From Cheiracanthium punctorium (lineage: Eukaryota; Arthropoda; Arachnida; Araneae; Cheiracanthiidae), in assembly GCA_038373885.1 (NCBI GenBank), contig JAWZYV010011917.1, positions 1 to 64,000 on the forward strand: a DNA stretch of 64,000 bases, in the 5' to 3' direction. Below are positions 34,070-44,547 of this stretch, in pieces (positions within the stretch are counted from its first letter, which is position 1; each line of letters starts with the position of its first letter). A program made the position numbers and the translations under genes. The notes below the pieces were generated by a model, which did not search any database, was not told the origin of the DNA, and was given only the letters and a program-made list of their open reading frames with translations.

Positions 34070-35984
34070 GATGTACTAAATTATTTTCTACTTAGAATGT
34101 AATTAGTGTAAATGAGAATATAATTAAAATGTAGTTAAAGTATTTTTCTTAATAATTTTTTAATTACATGAATAGGTTATAAGTTATAAGTGTTATTGAA
34201 TAGATAGATTACTAATTAATGAAAAAAGTTATTAATTATAATGTAATACTTACAAAACTAGGGGCCAAGGCCCCCAGACTCGCTACGCTCGCTTTTCGTA
34301 TGAGGCATTCGGCCCCTAATAAATCTTATTCGTAAAAAAGACATAATTTCAACAGACAAAACCCGAAGATTGGATCATATAGAATGTTACTGAGCTACAC
34401 ATTGTTTGGTTCTTGCATGTTCATTGGTACATAAAAATTTAAGCTTCACACTACAGTAGACTCCCTCTCCCTCATAACACGGAAAATATTTTGTTATGGG
34501 AATCCGTGTTGTACGGGTCCTGAGCTATACTCCACCTGGAGTGCGGACTCCGTTTATAATCGCTGGAAAAATTATTTGCACTCCTCAGAAACACAATGAT
34601 ATTTAATGTTGCCATTCAAAAGCTATATTAATTAGGCGCTAAAGCGTAATAAAATCAGAACAGATGTTCCAGCTGTATTTTTAACAATGTAAAACCTATT
34701 GGACACCTTGCGGATTTGCCACCCATGGTGATTTTTCATTATTTGGCGACTTGCGTACATGTAAAGTTAATAAAAGCTACGGAACTGATAGAATAGCCTG
34801 CCACCCATGGCGACTTTTCATTATTTGGCGATTTACACATGCTCACAACCTATATTTACTGTTCATTTAAGGTTACCGGAAACCGTTATCTATATTTTCA
34901 TTTACATAATCGTTTGCAGATTGGCGTACTTAACACCACGAATTATACCATCTCTTCGCGCTAGCAAATATCCAAAGTGTACTATAACTGCTATAATGGC
35001 ATAGTTAACGCCGCCAAATATTTCTACTGGTAGCAAATAATCCAGCTGGACGAGAACCGGCTTTAAAATAATCTGCATTTTAATTATTTTTCATTTTCAA
35101 GATATTAGTTATTCTGTTTTGGAAAAACGAATAATCGCTAATTCTAAACTCCTGTTGTCTAAGCGAACTTACTATTTGAAAATTGTAAACTTTGTGTAAC
35201 ACATTTTGAGTTACTTATTTCATATAGTTTTTATTTTGGCGTAAAATGGGCGTAATTCTAACTCATGTTTGTAAATTTCACGCGATTCTAGATACTTGGA
35301 AACGCTTTGTTGCAAAGAATGAATGATTTTATGCCAAATCTGGCAACCATTCGGTTTATTTTTTCAGTTTTTTATTAATATCTTCTAAAATAATTCTATT
35401 TTCGAAATTTAAATCAGCTTAGCAGGTTCCTCGGAATTTTTCGAATCTGTGGGCACCTTAGTCGAAGCTCAAATCCCCACGGTTTAGGAGGAGATACGCT
35501 GACAAGGTTGCGACAGCGGCCTTTACTTTTTTTATAGAATATAGAGAAAAATAAAATTATTTATAAGTATATATTTATCAATAATTTATAAACTTTATGA
35601 AGCGTGTTTTTGATCGGGACTACCGGTTGACCTTAAATGGTACTCTACATAGTTCAACACTGCGTGCTCGCTGCCGTCTATCTCGTAAACGATTCAACGT
35701 ATAAAAAAACTTTTGGTACAAAAGTTGTAGAGAATTTTATCCTCTACAATATTGGTAATACATGAAAATAGTGTAAACCTCATAGGAAACGAGATATTTG
35801 CGAAAAATGTGGAAAAAATCGATTTTTGTGACCTTTGACCTTAAATTTTGACAGACGCGGACACCCTACCATATGCAGGTTTTGAGACAAGTTTTAGGAT
35901 GTCAAAATAAAAGTGTATACAAGTTTATAGCTGGGTATCTCAAATTCCGAGATTCTTGCCCAATTTTGACTAAGATGACTGGAC
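34070..35984. repeat. Right long TIR of the Academ-like element, split by an insertion
   Basis: 34070-34256 and 35550-35984 together are the inverted counterpart of 27475-28060. The break falls between 'aatgtaatacttacaaaa' and 'aaaataaaattatttataag', which are nearly contiguous in the left arm. Confidence 0.85.
34257..35549. mobile_element. Unclassified 1.3-kb repeat, copy 1
   Basis: It starts 'ctaggggccaaggcccc' followed by 'agactcgctacgctcgctt' and ends '...acagcggcctttacttttttt'. It is a diverged copy of 60755-61605. No terminal inverted repeats are visible. It carries extra DNA that the other copy lacks (about 34455-34680) and a local duplication of about 85 bp ('gccacccatgg' at 34716 and 34801). 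Confidence 0.75.
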
Positions 35985-35989
35985 TATTA

Positions 35990-36980
35990 TTGGAAGAAAG
36001 CCTATTAGACATGCATACTAAAACTATATTATATTATAAACACTATTAAAAGTAAATCAGTTTAAAAAAGACGCAAATAATAACTTAAAATGTTTTCGTA
36101 TATATTGGGTTACCTTATCATTCTAAAAAGATGCGCATACCAAGTTTAAACCTCGTGGACTTCTTTCAATCATTAACACAAGCGATTCAGAATTTATAAG
36201 ATACGAGGTATCCAATCACATACTTTATCGGATGTGGAAGCTATTAACAACGATACACTACTTACTACGAAGTTGTATGTCAATGTTTATGTGTACACTA
36301 TTCTCCATAAAATACTAAAGCGACCAAAACAATCCTTTTAAGGATAACTTCAGACTAATATGGTGTTTCTTTAATGCAAGGTGAGTTAATTAATTTCTAG
36401 GATTGATTTAATATTTCCGGAAAATCATTACTCGACCATTTAATTTGTTTCCCAGTACCTCCAATTCAAAAATCCTTAAATGGAAATATGCATACATAGT
36501 TTTCATTGGATGTACCTAACATTTAGAACCCACGTACAGTACTTTTAGTTGAAGTTGGACCCATAATTTCGAAAGTATCAGTTAATATAATTATAATCGA
36601 GCTTAAAGGTATTGCATTAGGGGTTTTTACCATTTTTCGTCCTGTTACTTTTAGCTTTCTAATAGCAGAGTTGAATTTTGATTAGTCCATATCCGTTGAT
36701 TCTTTAAGTTTAAACGCTAGGGGAAGGAACTTCCACATTTCGGATAAAGCTCAAGTAATTGATTAAGCAATTAATTTTCTGCACTTAACAATTTTAAAGA
36801 TGCATAAAAATCCTTCATATGTATGACTCCTAAAGAAATAAATATTTGTATAGAATATGAATAGCTTTGAACAATAAAATCATAAAAACTAATGTTTAAA
36901 TAGGAATTTTTATTTATTAATTTTATTGTTTATTATAGCTAACGGAGTTTATTTTGAACTCAAGATACTTCGCTTGTATA
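35990..36980. other. Unassigned AT-rich DNA
   Basis: No gene or repeat was recognised between the Academ-like element and the LTR. Confidence 0.5.
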
Positions 36981-36982
36981 TA

Positions 36983-37468
36983 TGAGACGTCAGATATTTC
37001 AGTAAAGTTCCAGAGTTAAAGCAGGTAAAACGGTTTATTAAACATTATCCTTAAGTTACAATATAGAGTGAGAAGAGGAGAGGGGAGGGGAGGCAGGTAC
37101 AAAAATCAGCGTGGACTAATTAAGCAGTTCCAGTGGCAGAAGTCTTTCGATTTTCGATGTGCGGGAGTATTTACGCTTACCACACCACGTGGTTTGCGAC
37201 GACATAACTCCGCCTCTCTCTTATCTCTGATCGAACCACACACATTTACCAACATGACCCGCATCCGGGGCTACAAGGGCGTGGGGACACGTGTACATCT
37301 AAAGAACTCAGAATCGACGGTCTGATGTCTGACAAATAACAAAATAAGTAAAATATAGCTCCAGAGCGCGCGTGGCAAGTATGACAGGAAAGCAAAACTT
37401 ACAGTGAAAGTACCCGCTTGAACAATACCCAAACTAGTAAAACACAAATTACCTTTTTATACATTACA
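36983..37468 (-). repeat. LTR-like direct repeat, copy 1 (3' LTR on the minus strand)
   Basis: 486 bp, nearly identical to 46492-46976. On the minus strand it runs TGTAATGT...GACGTCTCA, with TG/CA termini and TATAAAAAGG just inside the start. The minus-strand sequence just before it is a G-run (GGGGGGGGGGATAT), which fits a polypurine tract. The ORFs inside both copies are identical artefacts. Confidence 0.75.
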
Positions 37469-37734
37469 ATATCCCCCCCCCCCGGCAAAAGAAGTCTGAC
37501 GAGCAATATCATTGAGGTGGCCAGTCTCTCACTTGCGAGTCAGACGTCCTTGCAACCTAATCTTAAAACTGCGAACTAATCTAATTTTCAAGTTTAGACA
37601 CCTTAAATTTTTCTGACTAGAATTCTGGAGTTATGTTGTACAACACTTGAGGGTCAGGATGCAGTTTCTAAAATTTTACAAAACATAATGATGCAATAGT
37701 ACGAAAATCTTACAATCTTAATCTTATCTTAAAA

Positions 37735-38096
37735 TATATATAAAATTCTAATGTTCGTTTGTAAAGACAGGGTTTTCTCTATCACCACCTATTCGAATTA
37801 ACTTCCCGTTGGGGTGGTAAATACCCCTTGGCCTTACGGTGAAAGTAAGGGAGTTTGGTCGCGGAGGGTGGAAGTGGGTGGTGAAAATGTGAAAAAATAC
37901 ATATCTGTCCTTTTCTAACGCATAAGAACGTCTGAATTTCAATTGCAATAAAATATTAAAATTTAATGTTTATCGTCTGTTGCCATATCAGCAGGAAAAC
38001 TTAATCTCAAGCAATTATCGTCTGCGAACCATTTCACCTGAAACAAATTATTTGAATATTCTAGAGTGTTCTGGTACTAGTAATTTCGATGTGTTA
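37735..38096 (+). mobile_element. Helitron B, 5' part, copy 1 (truncated)
   Basis: It matches 42205-42604 closely ('gttcgtttgtaaagacaggg', 'aataccccttggcc', 'tatcgtctgttgccatatca'). It ends at 'gtgtta', where the TC of Helitron A follows. The ORF at 37748-37948 is not a gene. Confidence 0.8.
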
Positions 38097-38254
38097 TCTA
38101 TATATATATATAAATGAATGTTTGTGTGTATGTATGTGGGTGTGTGGGACGTTGAAAAACTCCAAAACCGTTTGACCGATCACCATGAAATTTGGTACAC
38201 TTAAGTCTTTTGTCACGGCGAAGGTTTTCATGCTATCCATTTTACTCTGGATCG

Positions 38255-39010
38255 CCGCTAGGTGGCGCTGCAAAACGTCGAATACTATTCAACCGCTTGC
38301 TATGAAAATACCGTTTAACTTATCTTAACGAAAATTGGTACGTATGGATATTTGAACACGGAGAATATTTTTACGCAATCCATTTTGATATAACTTGCCG
38401 CTAGGTGGCGCTGAAGAGTGTCGAATTCTATTCCGTTGGACCGCTTGCTATGAAAATACCATTCAACCAATTTTGATAAAAATTGCCATTTATGGATATT
38501 TGAACACGGAGAACGTTTTTATGCTATCCATTTTCCTCTAGCTTGCCGCTGGGTGGCGCTACAGTACATCAAATTCTATTCCGTTCGACCGCTCGCTATG
38601 GAAGTGCCGTTCGACCGGTTTTGGTGAAAATTGGTACACACGAATATTTGAAGACGTAGAATATTTTTACGTTATCTCTTTTGCCATAACTTGCCGCTAG
38701 ATGACGCTGCATAACGTCGAATTATATTCCGTTCAACCCTCTTGCTATGAAAATAACGTTCAACCGATTTTTGGGAAAAATTAGTATACATATGGATATT
38801 TGAACACGGAAAATATTTTTACACTATCTGTTTCGCCATGACTTGCTGCTAGATGGCGCTGCAGTACATCGAATTCTATTCCATTCGACCGCTTCCTATG
38901 CAAGTACCGTTCAACTAATTTTGATGAAAATTGGTACACACGGATATTTGAAGACGTAGAATATTTTTTCTTTATCAATTTTACTGTAACTTGACGCTAG
39001 ATGGCGCTGC
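38255..39010 (+). repeat. ~148-bp tandem repeat block within Helitron A
   Basis: Motif starts are spaced 143, 148, 148, 152 and 148 bp. Units share 'tttgaacacgga', 'gaatattttta', 'tatccattttg' and 'taacttgccgctag'. The short ORFs here are by-products. Confidence 0.9.
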
Positions 39011-39127
39011 AGAACGTCAATTTCTGTTCTGTTCGACCGCTTGCTATGAAAATACTATTCAACCGATTTTGACGAAAATTGGTACACACGGATATTTGAA
39101 GAAGTAGAATATTTTTACACTATCCAT

Positions 39128-40565
39128 CCCAGACAGCACATAAGCTTAAATCAAGCACAAGCAAGCTTAAATCCTTGCATTGCCAAGCCATCATGAGATT
39201 TGGCTTGGCAATGCAAGGTTGGCTTAAGCTGGATTTTCACTTGCAAAGTGCGGTGATGGCGCCATCTGTGAAAGAGAATGGACATAAATTGTCTAGCGTC
39301 CTCAAATTTGTTGAAAGTTCGTAAAAAATGTGTTTTAACGGGGATGGGTTTTTTTATTACCGGCAGGGCAAACGGGGCAACTGCCCAGGGCCTACAGATT
39401 TTAGGGCCCAAAAATCTTACATCTTACACTTTTGTAATTTTAAAATAAAATTACAAAGGATAAAAAAAAATTCAGAAGTTAAATAATTTTTTTAATTATA
39501 AAGTATGAACAATAAAAATAATTCAAATTTACATTTATAAAAATTAATTTAAACTTATTTTTAATTCTTCGAAATGCTCTATATCGATATAGTATACCAA
39601 TATATGTAGGAAAATAACTAACCACATTTGTAAAGAGAATTTTTAGCGTTAAAAAATAGCAAAATTTTTTAATTATTTGTTATTATAAGAAATATTTACA
39701 AAAATGACTAAAGTGTTTGTATTCCATACATGTTATGTTAGCAACTGTGATATAGCATTTCGAAGTAACGTTTAACTATCTGTTTCTTTGATTTCAGATT
39801 ACTTAACACAAAATTTGTGTTAAGTAAGTAAACCCATTCTATATTTCCAAATATGGAAATTCTTCAAAATAAAATACAATTATACTACGAAATTGATTTC
39901 AAAATCAGTCGTTTGTCTCGATTTTGGCCAGCGGCAGTATTGCTCATGAGTGTTGCAAAAGTTTTAAAACATGTGTTGCTCTTAAGTTTATATTATGTTT
40001 ATTTCCCTATTAGTAGAGTCTCTAAATCACACATAAAATTATTTTAATTTTGATGCATCCCATGGAAAAATAAAAAACACAAATAACATATGGCCCACTT
40101 ATCAATCTGGCCATAAAACCGCTTAATAATTCACTTCAAACTTTAGTCATAGCTGCACAAGGCTCCGGTGGCTGAATGGATAACGCGCTCGGTTACGAAT
40201 CGAAAGGTCCCGGGTTCTATTCTAGTCACGGACACTCGATGGAAACAGGTTAAAATAACTTAAAATTACAGCATAGAGGGGGAAAAGGCGCGAAAAAATA
40301 AAGTATGTGGGGCGCGTTCGCCAGCGGGCTCCCCGTGTATTTAGAATTTTTTTTTTTTTGGAAAAATTTTTAAGCTTGAAATGTCAAGCTTGATTCAAGC
40401 TTGAAATGTCAAGTTTAATGCAAGCTGGGCAAATGTAAACTAGAACACTTGATTCAATCTTGCATCAAGCTTACACGACTGGAATTTTCAAGCTTAATTC
40501 AAGCTTATTGACTTGATAAATCAAGCTTGCTGCAAGTTTGATGCAAGTTTGCTGTGCTGTCTGGG
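39128..40565. mobile_element. 1.4-kb TIR element with AAGCTTGA-type internal repeats
   Basis: Ends are CCCAGACAGCACA and TGTGCTGTCTGGG. The subterminal regions are full of 'tcaagctt'/'aagcttga' words in both orientations. It is inserted in a Helitron A repeat unit; the flanks suggest a 2-bp (AT) duplication. A SINE lies inside it. The ORF at 39151-39411 is an artefact. Confidence 0.85.
40161..40362 (+). repeat. tRNA-Arg-like SINE
   Basis: The head GGCTCCGGTGGCTGAATGG (A-box region) and GGGTTCTATTC (B-box region, 40212-40222) resemble a tRNA-Arg-type gene. The 3' strand does not close the acceptor stem, and an unrelated body ending in a T-run follows. It is a SINE or tRNA pseudogene, not a functional tRNA. 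Confidence 0.6.
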
Positions 40566-41559
40566 ATTATGCAGTAAATTGCCGTTAGATGGGGCTGCAG
40601 AACGCCGAATTCTATTTCATTTAAGTGCTTGCTGTGAAAATACCGGTCAACCGATTTTGATGACAATTGGTACACATGGATATATGAACATGGAGAATAT
40701 TTTTACGCTATCCGTTTTGCTATAACTTGCCACAAAATGGCGCTGCAGCACATCAACTTCTATACCATTCAACCAATCGCCATAAAAAATTTTACACTCA
40801 CACATTTGAGTAAGCAGAATATATTCTAACTATTCATTTAGCTGTTACTCACTACTAGATGGCACTGCAGCGCATTATTACTTTAACTCGTCATTAGATG
40901 GCAATTCAGCGCACCAACTTCTTGACCGGACAATTGATCGCTATGAAAATTGATATACATAGATACTTGAACACGGATAATATTTTCGTGTTATCCATTT
41001 TGCTATAAACAGCTACTTATTGTGCTGTAGCACATCATTACTTTAACTCGCCAATAGATAGCGCTGCAACGTATCAACTACTTAATTTAATTCGTCTATT
41101 GATGGCGCTGCAGCATATAAAGACTGTTAAACTGTTTGCTATGAAAACTGGTATAGATAGATATTCGAACACGGAGAATATTTTGACATTATCCATTTTG
41201 CTATAACTTGCCACTAGATTTCACTTCAAACCAATAACTTCAGGACCGTTCAACTGATCGCCATGAAAATTAGTAAACATAGATGTTTGAACGAAAAGAA
41301 TATTTTCGCCGCATCCGTTTAGCTATAACTCGCCTTCCGTACCGTTCAACCGTTCAAATTGGTACACACAGATATTTGAGCACGGAGAATACTTTTACGC
41401 TATCTATTTTGCTATGACTTGCCTCTAGATGCAGATGCAGCGCACCAAATTCAAAGCCCGATTACTTTAAATACCTTAAAATTGGTATATATACACATTT
41501 GAGCAGAGAGAATATTTTTTTAGTATTCATTTGGCTGTACTCACTACTTGATGGCACTG

Positions 41560-41720
41560 CAGCCAAAGCCTGATTTCCGGGAGGACATTCTGGGCAAGCG
41601 TACTAGCCCCCAAATTGTTCTTTAAGTTTAAAAATTTGTAAATTTTGAAAAAGCTTTCAAAAGAGGGTCCCCTAATGAATCTTTTGCCCAGGTCCCCCCA
41701 ACTCGGCAAATCTGCCCCTG
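41560..41720. mobile_element. ~160-bp hAT-like MITE in Helitron A
   Basis: It begins near 'cagccaaagcctgatttcc'. The right end, reverse-complemented, is CAGGGGCAGATTTGCC. Imperfect flank repeats (gcactgca/gactgca) suggest a decayed 8-bp TSD. It interrupts an array unit. Confidence 0.65.
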
Positions 41721-42599
41721 ACTGCAGCACTTTATTATTTTAACTCGCCACTAGATAGCACTTCAGCAATCATTTTCTTCATCGCTCAACCAACCGCTCT
41801 GAAAATTGGTATACATACACATTTGAACACGCATAATATTTTCGCGTTATCCATTTTGGTTAACTCGCCCTTTGATGGCGCAGTATTACATTATTACTTT
41901 AATTCGCCACTAGATGGCGCTGCAGCGTATCTTGACCGTTAAACTGTTTGCTATGAAAATTGGTACACATAGATATTTGATCATGAAACTATTTTGATGC
42001 TATCCATTTTGCAAAAACTTCGACAGTTGATGGCGCTGCGCCGAAACATCTTCTTCACCGTTCAATCGATCGTCTTGAAATTCTTTATGCATAATTGTTG
42101 AACACACATAATATTTATGCGATTTTTCTATATCTGTTTATTATGTATAAAAAAAGAATCCATTCATTCCCGTGCGAAGAACGGGGCATACAGCTAGTAT
42201 ATATATAAAATGTTAATGTTCGTTTGTAAAGACAGGGTTTTCTCTATCACCACCAACTAGAATTAACTTCCTGTTGGGGGGGTAAATACCCCTTGGCCTC
42301 ACGGTGAAAGTAAGGGAGTTTGGTCGCGGCGGGTGGAAGTGGGTGGTTGTGGGTGGCGAAAATGTGAAAAAATATATATCTGTCCTATTCTAATTCATGA
42401 GAACTTCTGAATTTCAACTCCAATAAAATATTAAAATTTAACGTTTATCGTCTGTTGCCATATCAGCAGGAAACTGAATCTCTAGCAATTATCGTCTGCG
42501 AACCATTTTACCTGAAACAAATTCAAGTTATTTTAATAAGTTAAAAAGAACAAATTATTTGAATATTCTAGAGTGTTCTGGTACTAGCAATTTCGATGT

Positions 42600-42640
42600 G
42601 TTATGGTATATAAACCGAAATTCAGTGACTTTTCGTCAGT
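42600..42640 (+). promoter_or_regulatory. Possible promoter of Helitron B
   Basis: 'tatggtatataaaccga' has a TATA-like core about 220 bp upstream of the first ORF of the element. Sequence-only suggestion. Confidence 0.3.
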
Positions 42641-42827
42641 TTGATCGTGTTTGCAGTCGAGAAAAGATTAATTGAAATTAAGAGTGAACACTAATTAAAC
42701 AAATTCAAGTCATTTTGACAAATGAAAAAGAACAAACAATCTGAATATTCAAGAGAGTTCTTCAGTGACACCGTAATAGCAATCAAGTGATTAATTTTGT
42801 GTAACTTTATTACATTACATATACAAA

Positions 42828-44290
42828 ATGCCAAGGCGTAAAAAAGTATTTACAAAACCTCAAGTGGATTCTAAAAGAAGAAAAGTAGCACGTCAACTTG
42901 AAAAAGAAGAACAAAGAGAGAAACGGCTTTCAAATATTCGTAAAGGAGTAAAAAAAATTAGAGAAAATTTAACCGAAGAAGAAAGAACACTAATTAACGA
43001 AGAAGTGCTATCCCAAATTAGAACACTTAAAAAATCGTCAATCTGCTGATCAACGTGAAGTGGAAAATAGAAGAAGTAAAGAAAGAATGGCTACTTTACG
43101 CAAAAAACGAGCTGCTACAAGTAAAATTGAGAATTTAGAAATTCGGGCGTTCCATTATGATTGCAAAAAACAATACAGTGAACATTCAAATATTATCATC
43201 GGAAAAATGGATCCGATATGCGAGTATTGTCATGCACGGAAATTTAAAGGCGAAACTGCTAGTATGTTCTGTTCGAGTGGTAAAGTCAATTTACCAGCAT
43301 TAGATGTACCACTACCAGAATTACTCGCAAATATGACTGGAAAACACTAGATTCCAATCATTTTCTGCAAAATATACGTCGATACAACTGTTGTTTTCAA
43401 ATGACTTCATTTGGAGCTTCATTAATATGCAAGGAAGAAAATTTCAGCCCGGTTTTTAAGGTTCAAATCGAAATTTATCACCGAGTAGGTTCACTTCTGC
43501 CGATGCCCAATGAAACTCCAAAATTTCTTCAAATATATTTTGTTGGTAACGAAGAACTTGAAACAGACCAACGTTGCTCCAACATTCAGGGACTACAACG
43601 AGATATTATACACTTCATAATCATAATCAGCTAATCAATGTGTTTAAGACTTCTCTAGACAAAATGGCTGCAGATAATTATAAGATCGTTATTCGAGCAG
43701 ATAAAAGACCAGCCGGTCAACACGAAAGAAGGTTCAATGCATCAAAACGAAAGAAGTTGCCGTAGTAATTGTTGATAACGAATGTAGTCGTCGTGATATT
43801 ATTACTCAACGCCGAAGTAATGAATTGCAACGTATTGCTGAAACACATCGTAGTTATGATGCGCTACAGTATCCGCTAATTTTTTGGCAAGGTGAGGATG
43901 GTTATACCTTCAATATTCAACAAATCGATACAGCTACAGGTGTCGAAACTAACAAAAAAAGTATCAGCTATTCAATTTTATGCTTATCGAATTATGAGTA
44001 GAAATGATGAATATAACCATATTTTAAACTACTCGGCAGTTATTTCAGCAGTTTATTGCAGAGATGTATGCTAAAATTGAGACGGAAAGATTGGAATGTA
44101 TTCGCCATAATCACCGAAAGTCGCGTTCGGATGAATACATCCATTTGAGAGATGGAATGATAAATGATGGAAACGTCGATAACATGGGAAAATTGGTCAT
44201 CTTGTCATGGACATTTACTTGAAGTCCACGTCACATGCATCAATATGCTCAGGATGCGATAACTTTTTTTAAATTTCCAATGGCAAGATA
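42828..44290 (+). pseudogene. Helitron Rep protein N-terminal part, multiply frameshifted
   Basis: The pieces in order are: a basic start (MPRRKKVFTKPQVDSKRRK), KERMATLRKKRA (43060 on), ICEYCHARKFKGETASMFC (Helitron N-terminal zinc-binding segment), VNLPALDVPLPEL, SSLICKEENFSPVFKVQIEI-like text (43401 on), TLHNHNQLINVFKTSLDKM, VIRADKRPAGQHERRFNA, NIQQIDTATG, and finally LECIRHNHRKSRSDEYIHLR and SPRHMHQYAQDAITFF. Intact proteins of this type continue into the HUH endonuclease and PIF1 helicase. Here reading ends just where the HUH region should begin. At least five frameshifts and stops occur. The order of segments shows a genuine but decayed gene, plus strand, starting at the ATG at 42828. 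Confidence 0.88.
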
Positions 44291-44547
44291 GGAAGACAAA
44301 TACAGCAAAGGAATGGTAAAAAAGAAAGAAAACACACGAATAAAAAACTCAGCTGCATCAAATAGTCTATGTATCCAAATGGACCCTGGCCTCACAGTAG
44401 CGGTCTGCAAGTGAGGACTTAGATAAGGCTAGATAGAAGATAGAAATCTAAATCATCTACGTTAAAAAAATGGATCCTTAAATATTTTTTATACCATTAA
44501 ACATGTTGTGTATTTTAACCCTAGCAACGCCGGGTTTCGCTGCTAGT

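Larger units (their letters stand above)
27475..35984 (-). mobile_element. Academ-like DNA transposon with ~0.5-kb TIRs, interrupted by other elements
   Basis: The left end (GTCCAGTCATCTTAGT) and the right end (ACTAAGATGACTGGAC) open inverted repeats. These match well over about 27475-27940 and more weakly to about 28060. The right arm spans about 34070-34256 plus 35550-35984, because a 1.3-kb repeat splits it. The flanks allow a 4-bp duplication TTAT with TAGTCC termini; ATT or TATTA fit equally because the bases repeat. One minus-strand gene lies between the arms, with an XPG-type nuclease and an eight-cysteine tail. From memory, Academ elements combine a transposase, a Cys8 finger and an XPG nuclease with 3-4-bp TSDs. 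Removing the two large insertions leaves about 3.7 kb. Confidence 0.75.
38097..42196 (+). mobile_element. Helitron A, copy 2, with tandem CTCF-like motif array
   Basis: It starts with TC at 38097-38098 directly after an A. It ends with a CCCGT/ACGGG hairpin and CTAG at 42193-42196, followed by T. This is Helitron structure, without Rep/helicase genes. The body is a degenerate tandem array: units of about 148 bp with a motif like CCGCTAGGTGGCGC at 38255, 38398, 38546, 38694, 38846 and 38994, then after an inserted element at 40582, 40730, 40852 and on to 41907. Insertions at 39128-40565 and about 41560-41720 interrupt it. Confidence 0.78.
42198..44547 (+). mobile_element. Helitron B, copy 2, with broken Rep N-terminal coding
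   Basis: It begins with 'atatatataaaatg' directly after Helitron A. It shares 400 bp with 37735-38096 and carries Helitron N-terminal coding (42828-44290). It ends with 'agcaacgccgggtttcgctgct' and CTAGT (44543-44547). The HUH nuclease core and helicase are missing. Confidence 0.8.

Noticed and set aside
37068..37325. Duplicate 85-codon ORF (also 46577-46834)
   Set aside because: Conserved only because both copies lie in the near-identical LTRs; no protein motif.
40161..40235. Functional tRNA-Arg gene
   Set aside because: A- and B-box-like sequences are present but the acceptor stem does not close; a SINE body follows.
38097..42196. CRISPR-like array
   Set aside because: Units are ~148 bp, degenerate throughout, with no constant repeat/variable spacer structure, in an animal genome and within Helitron ends.
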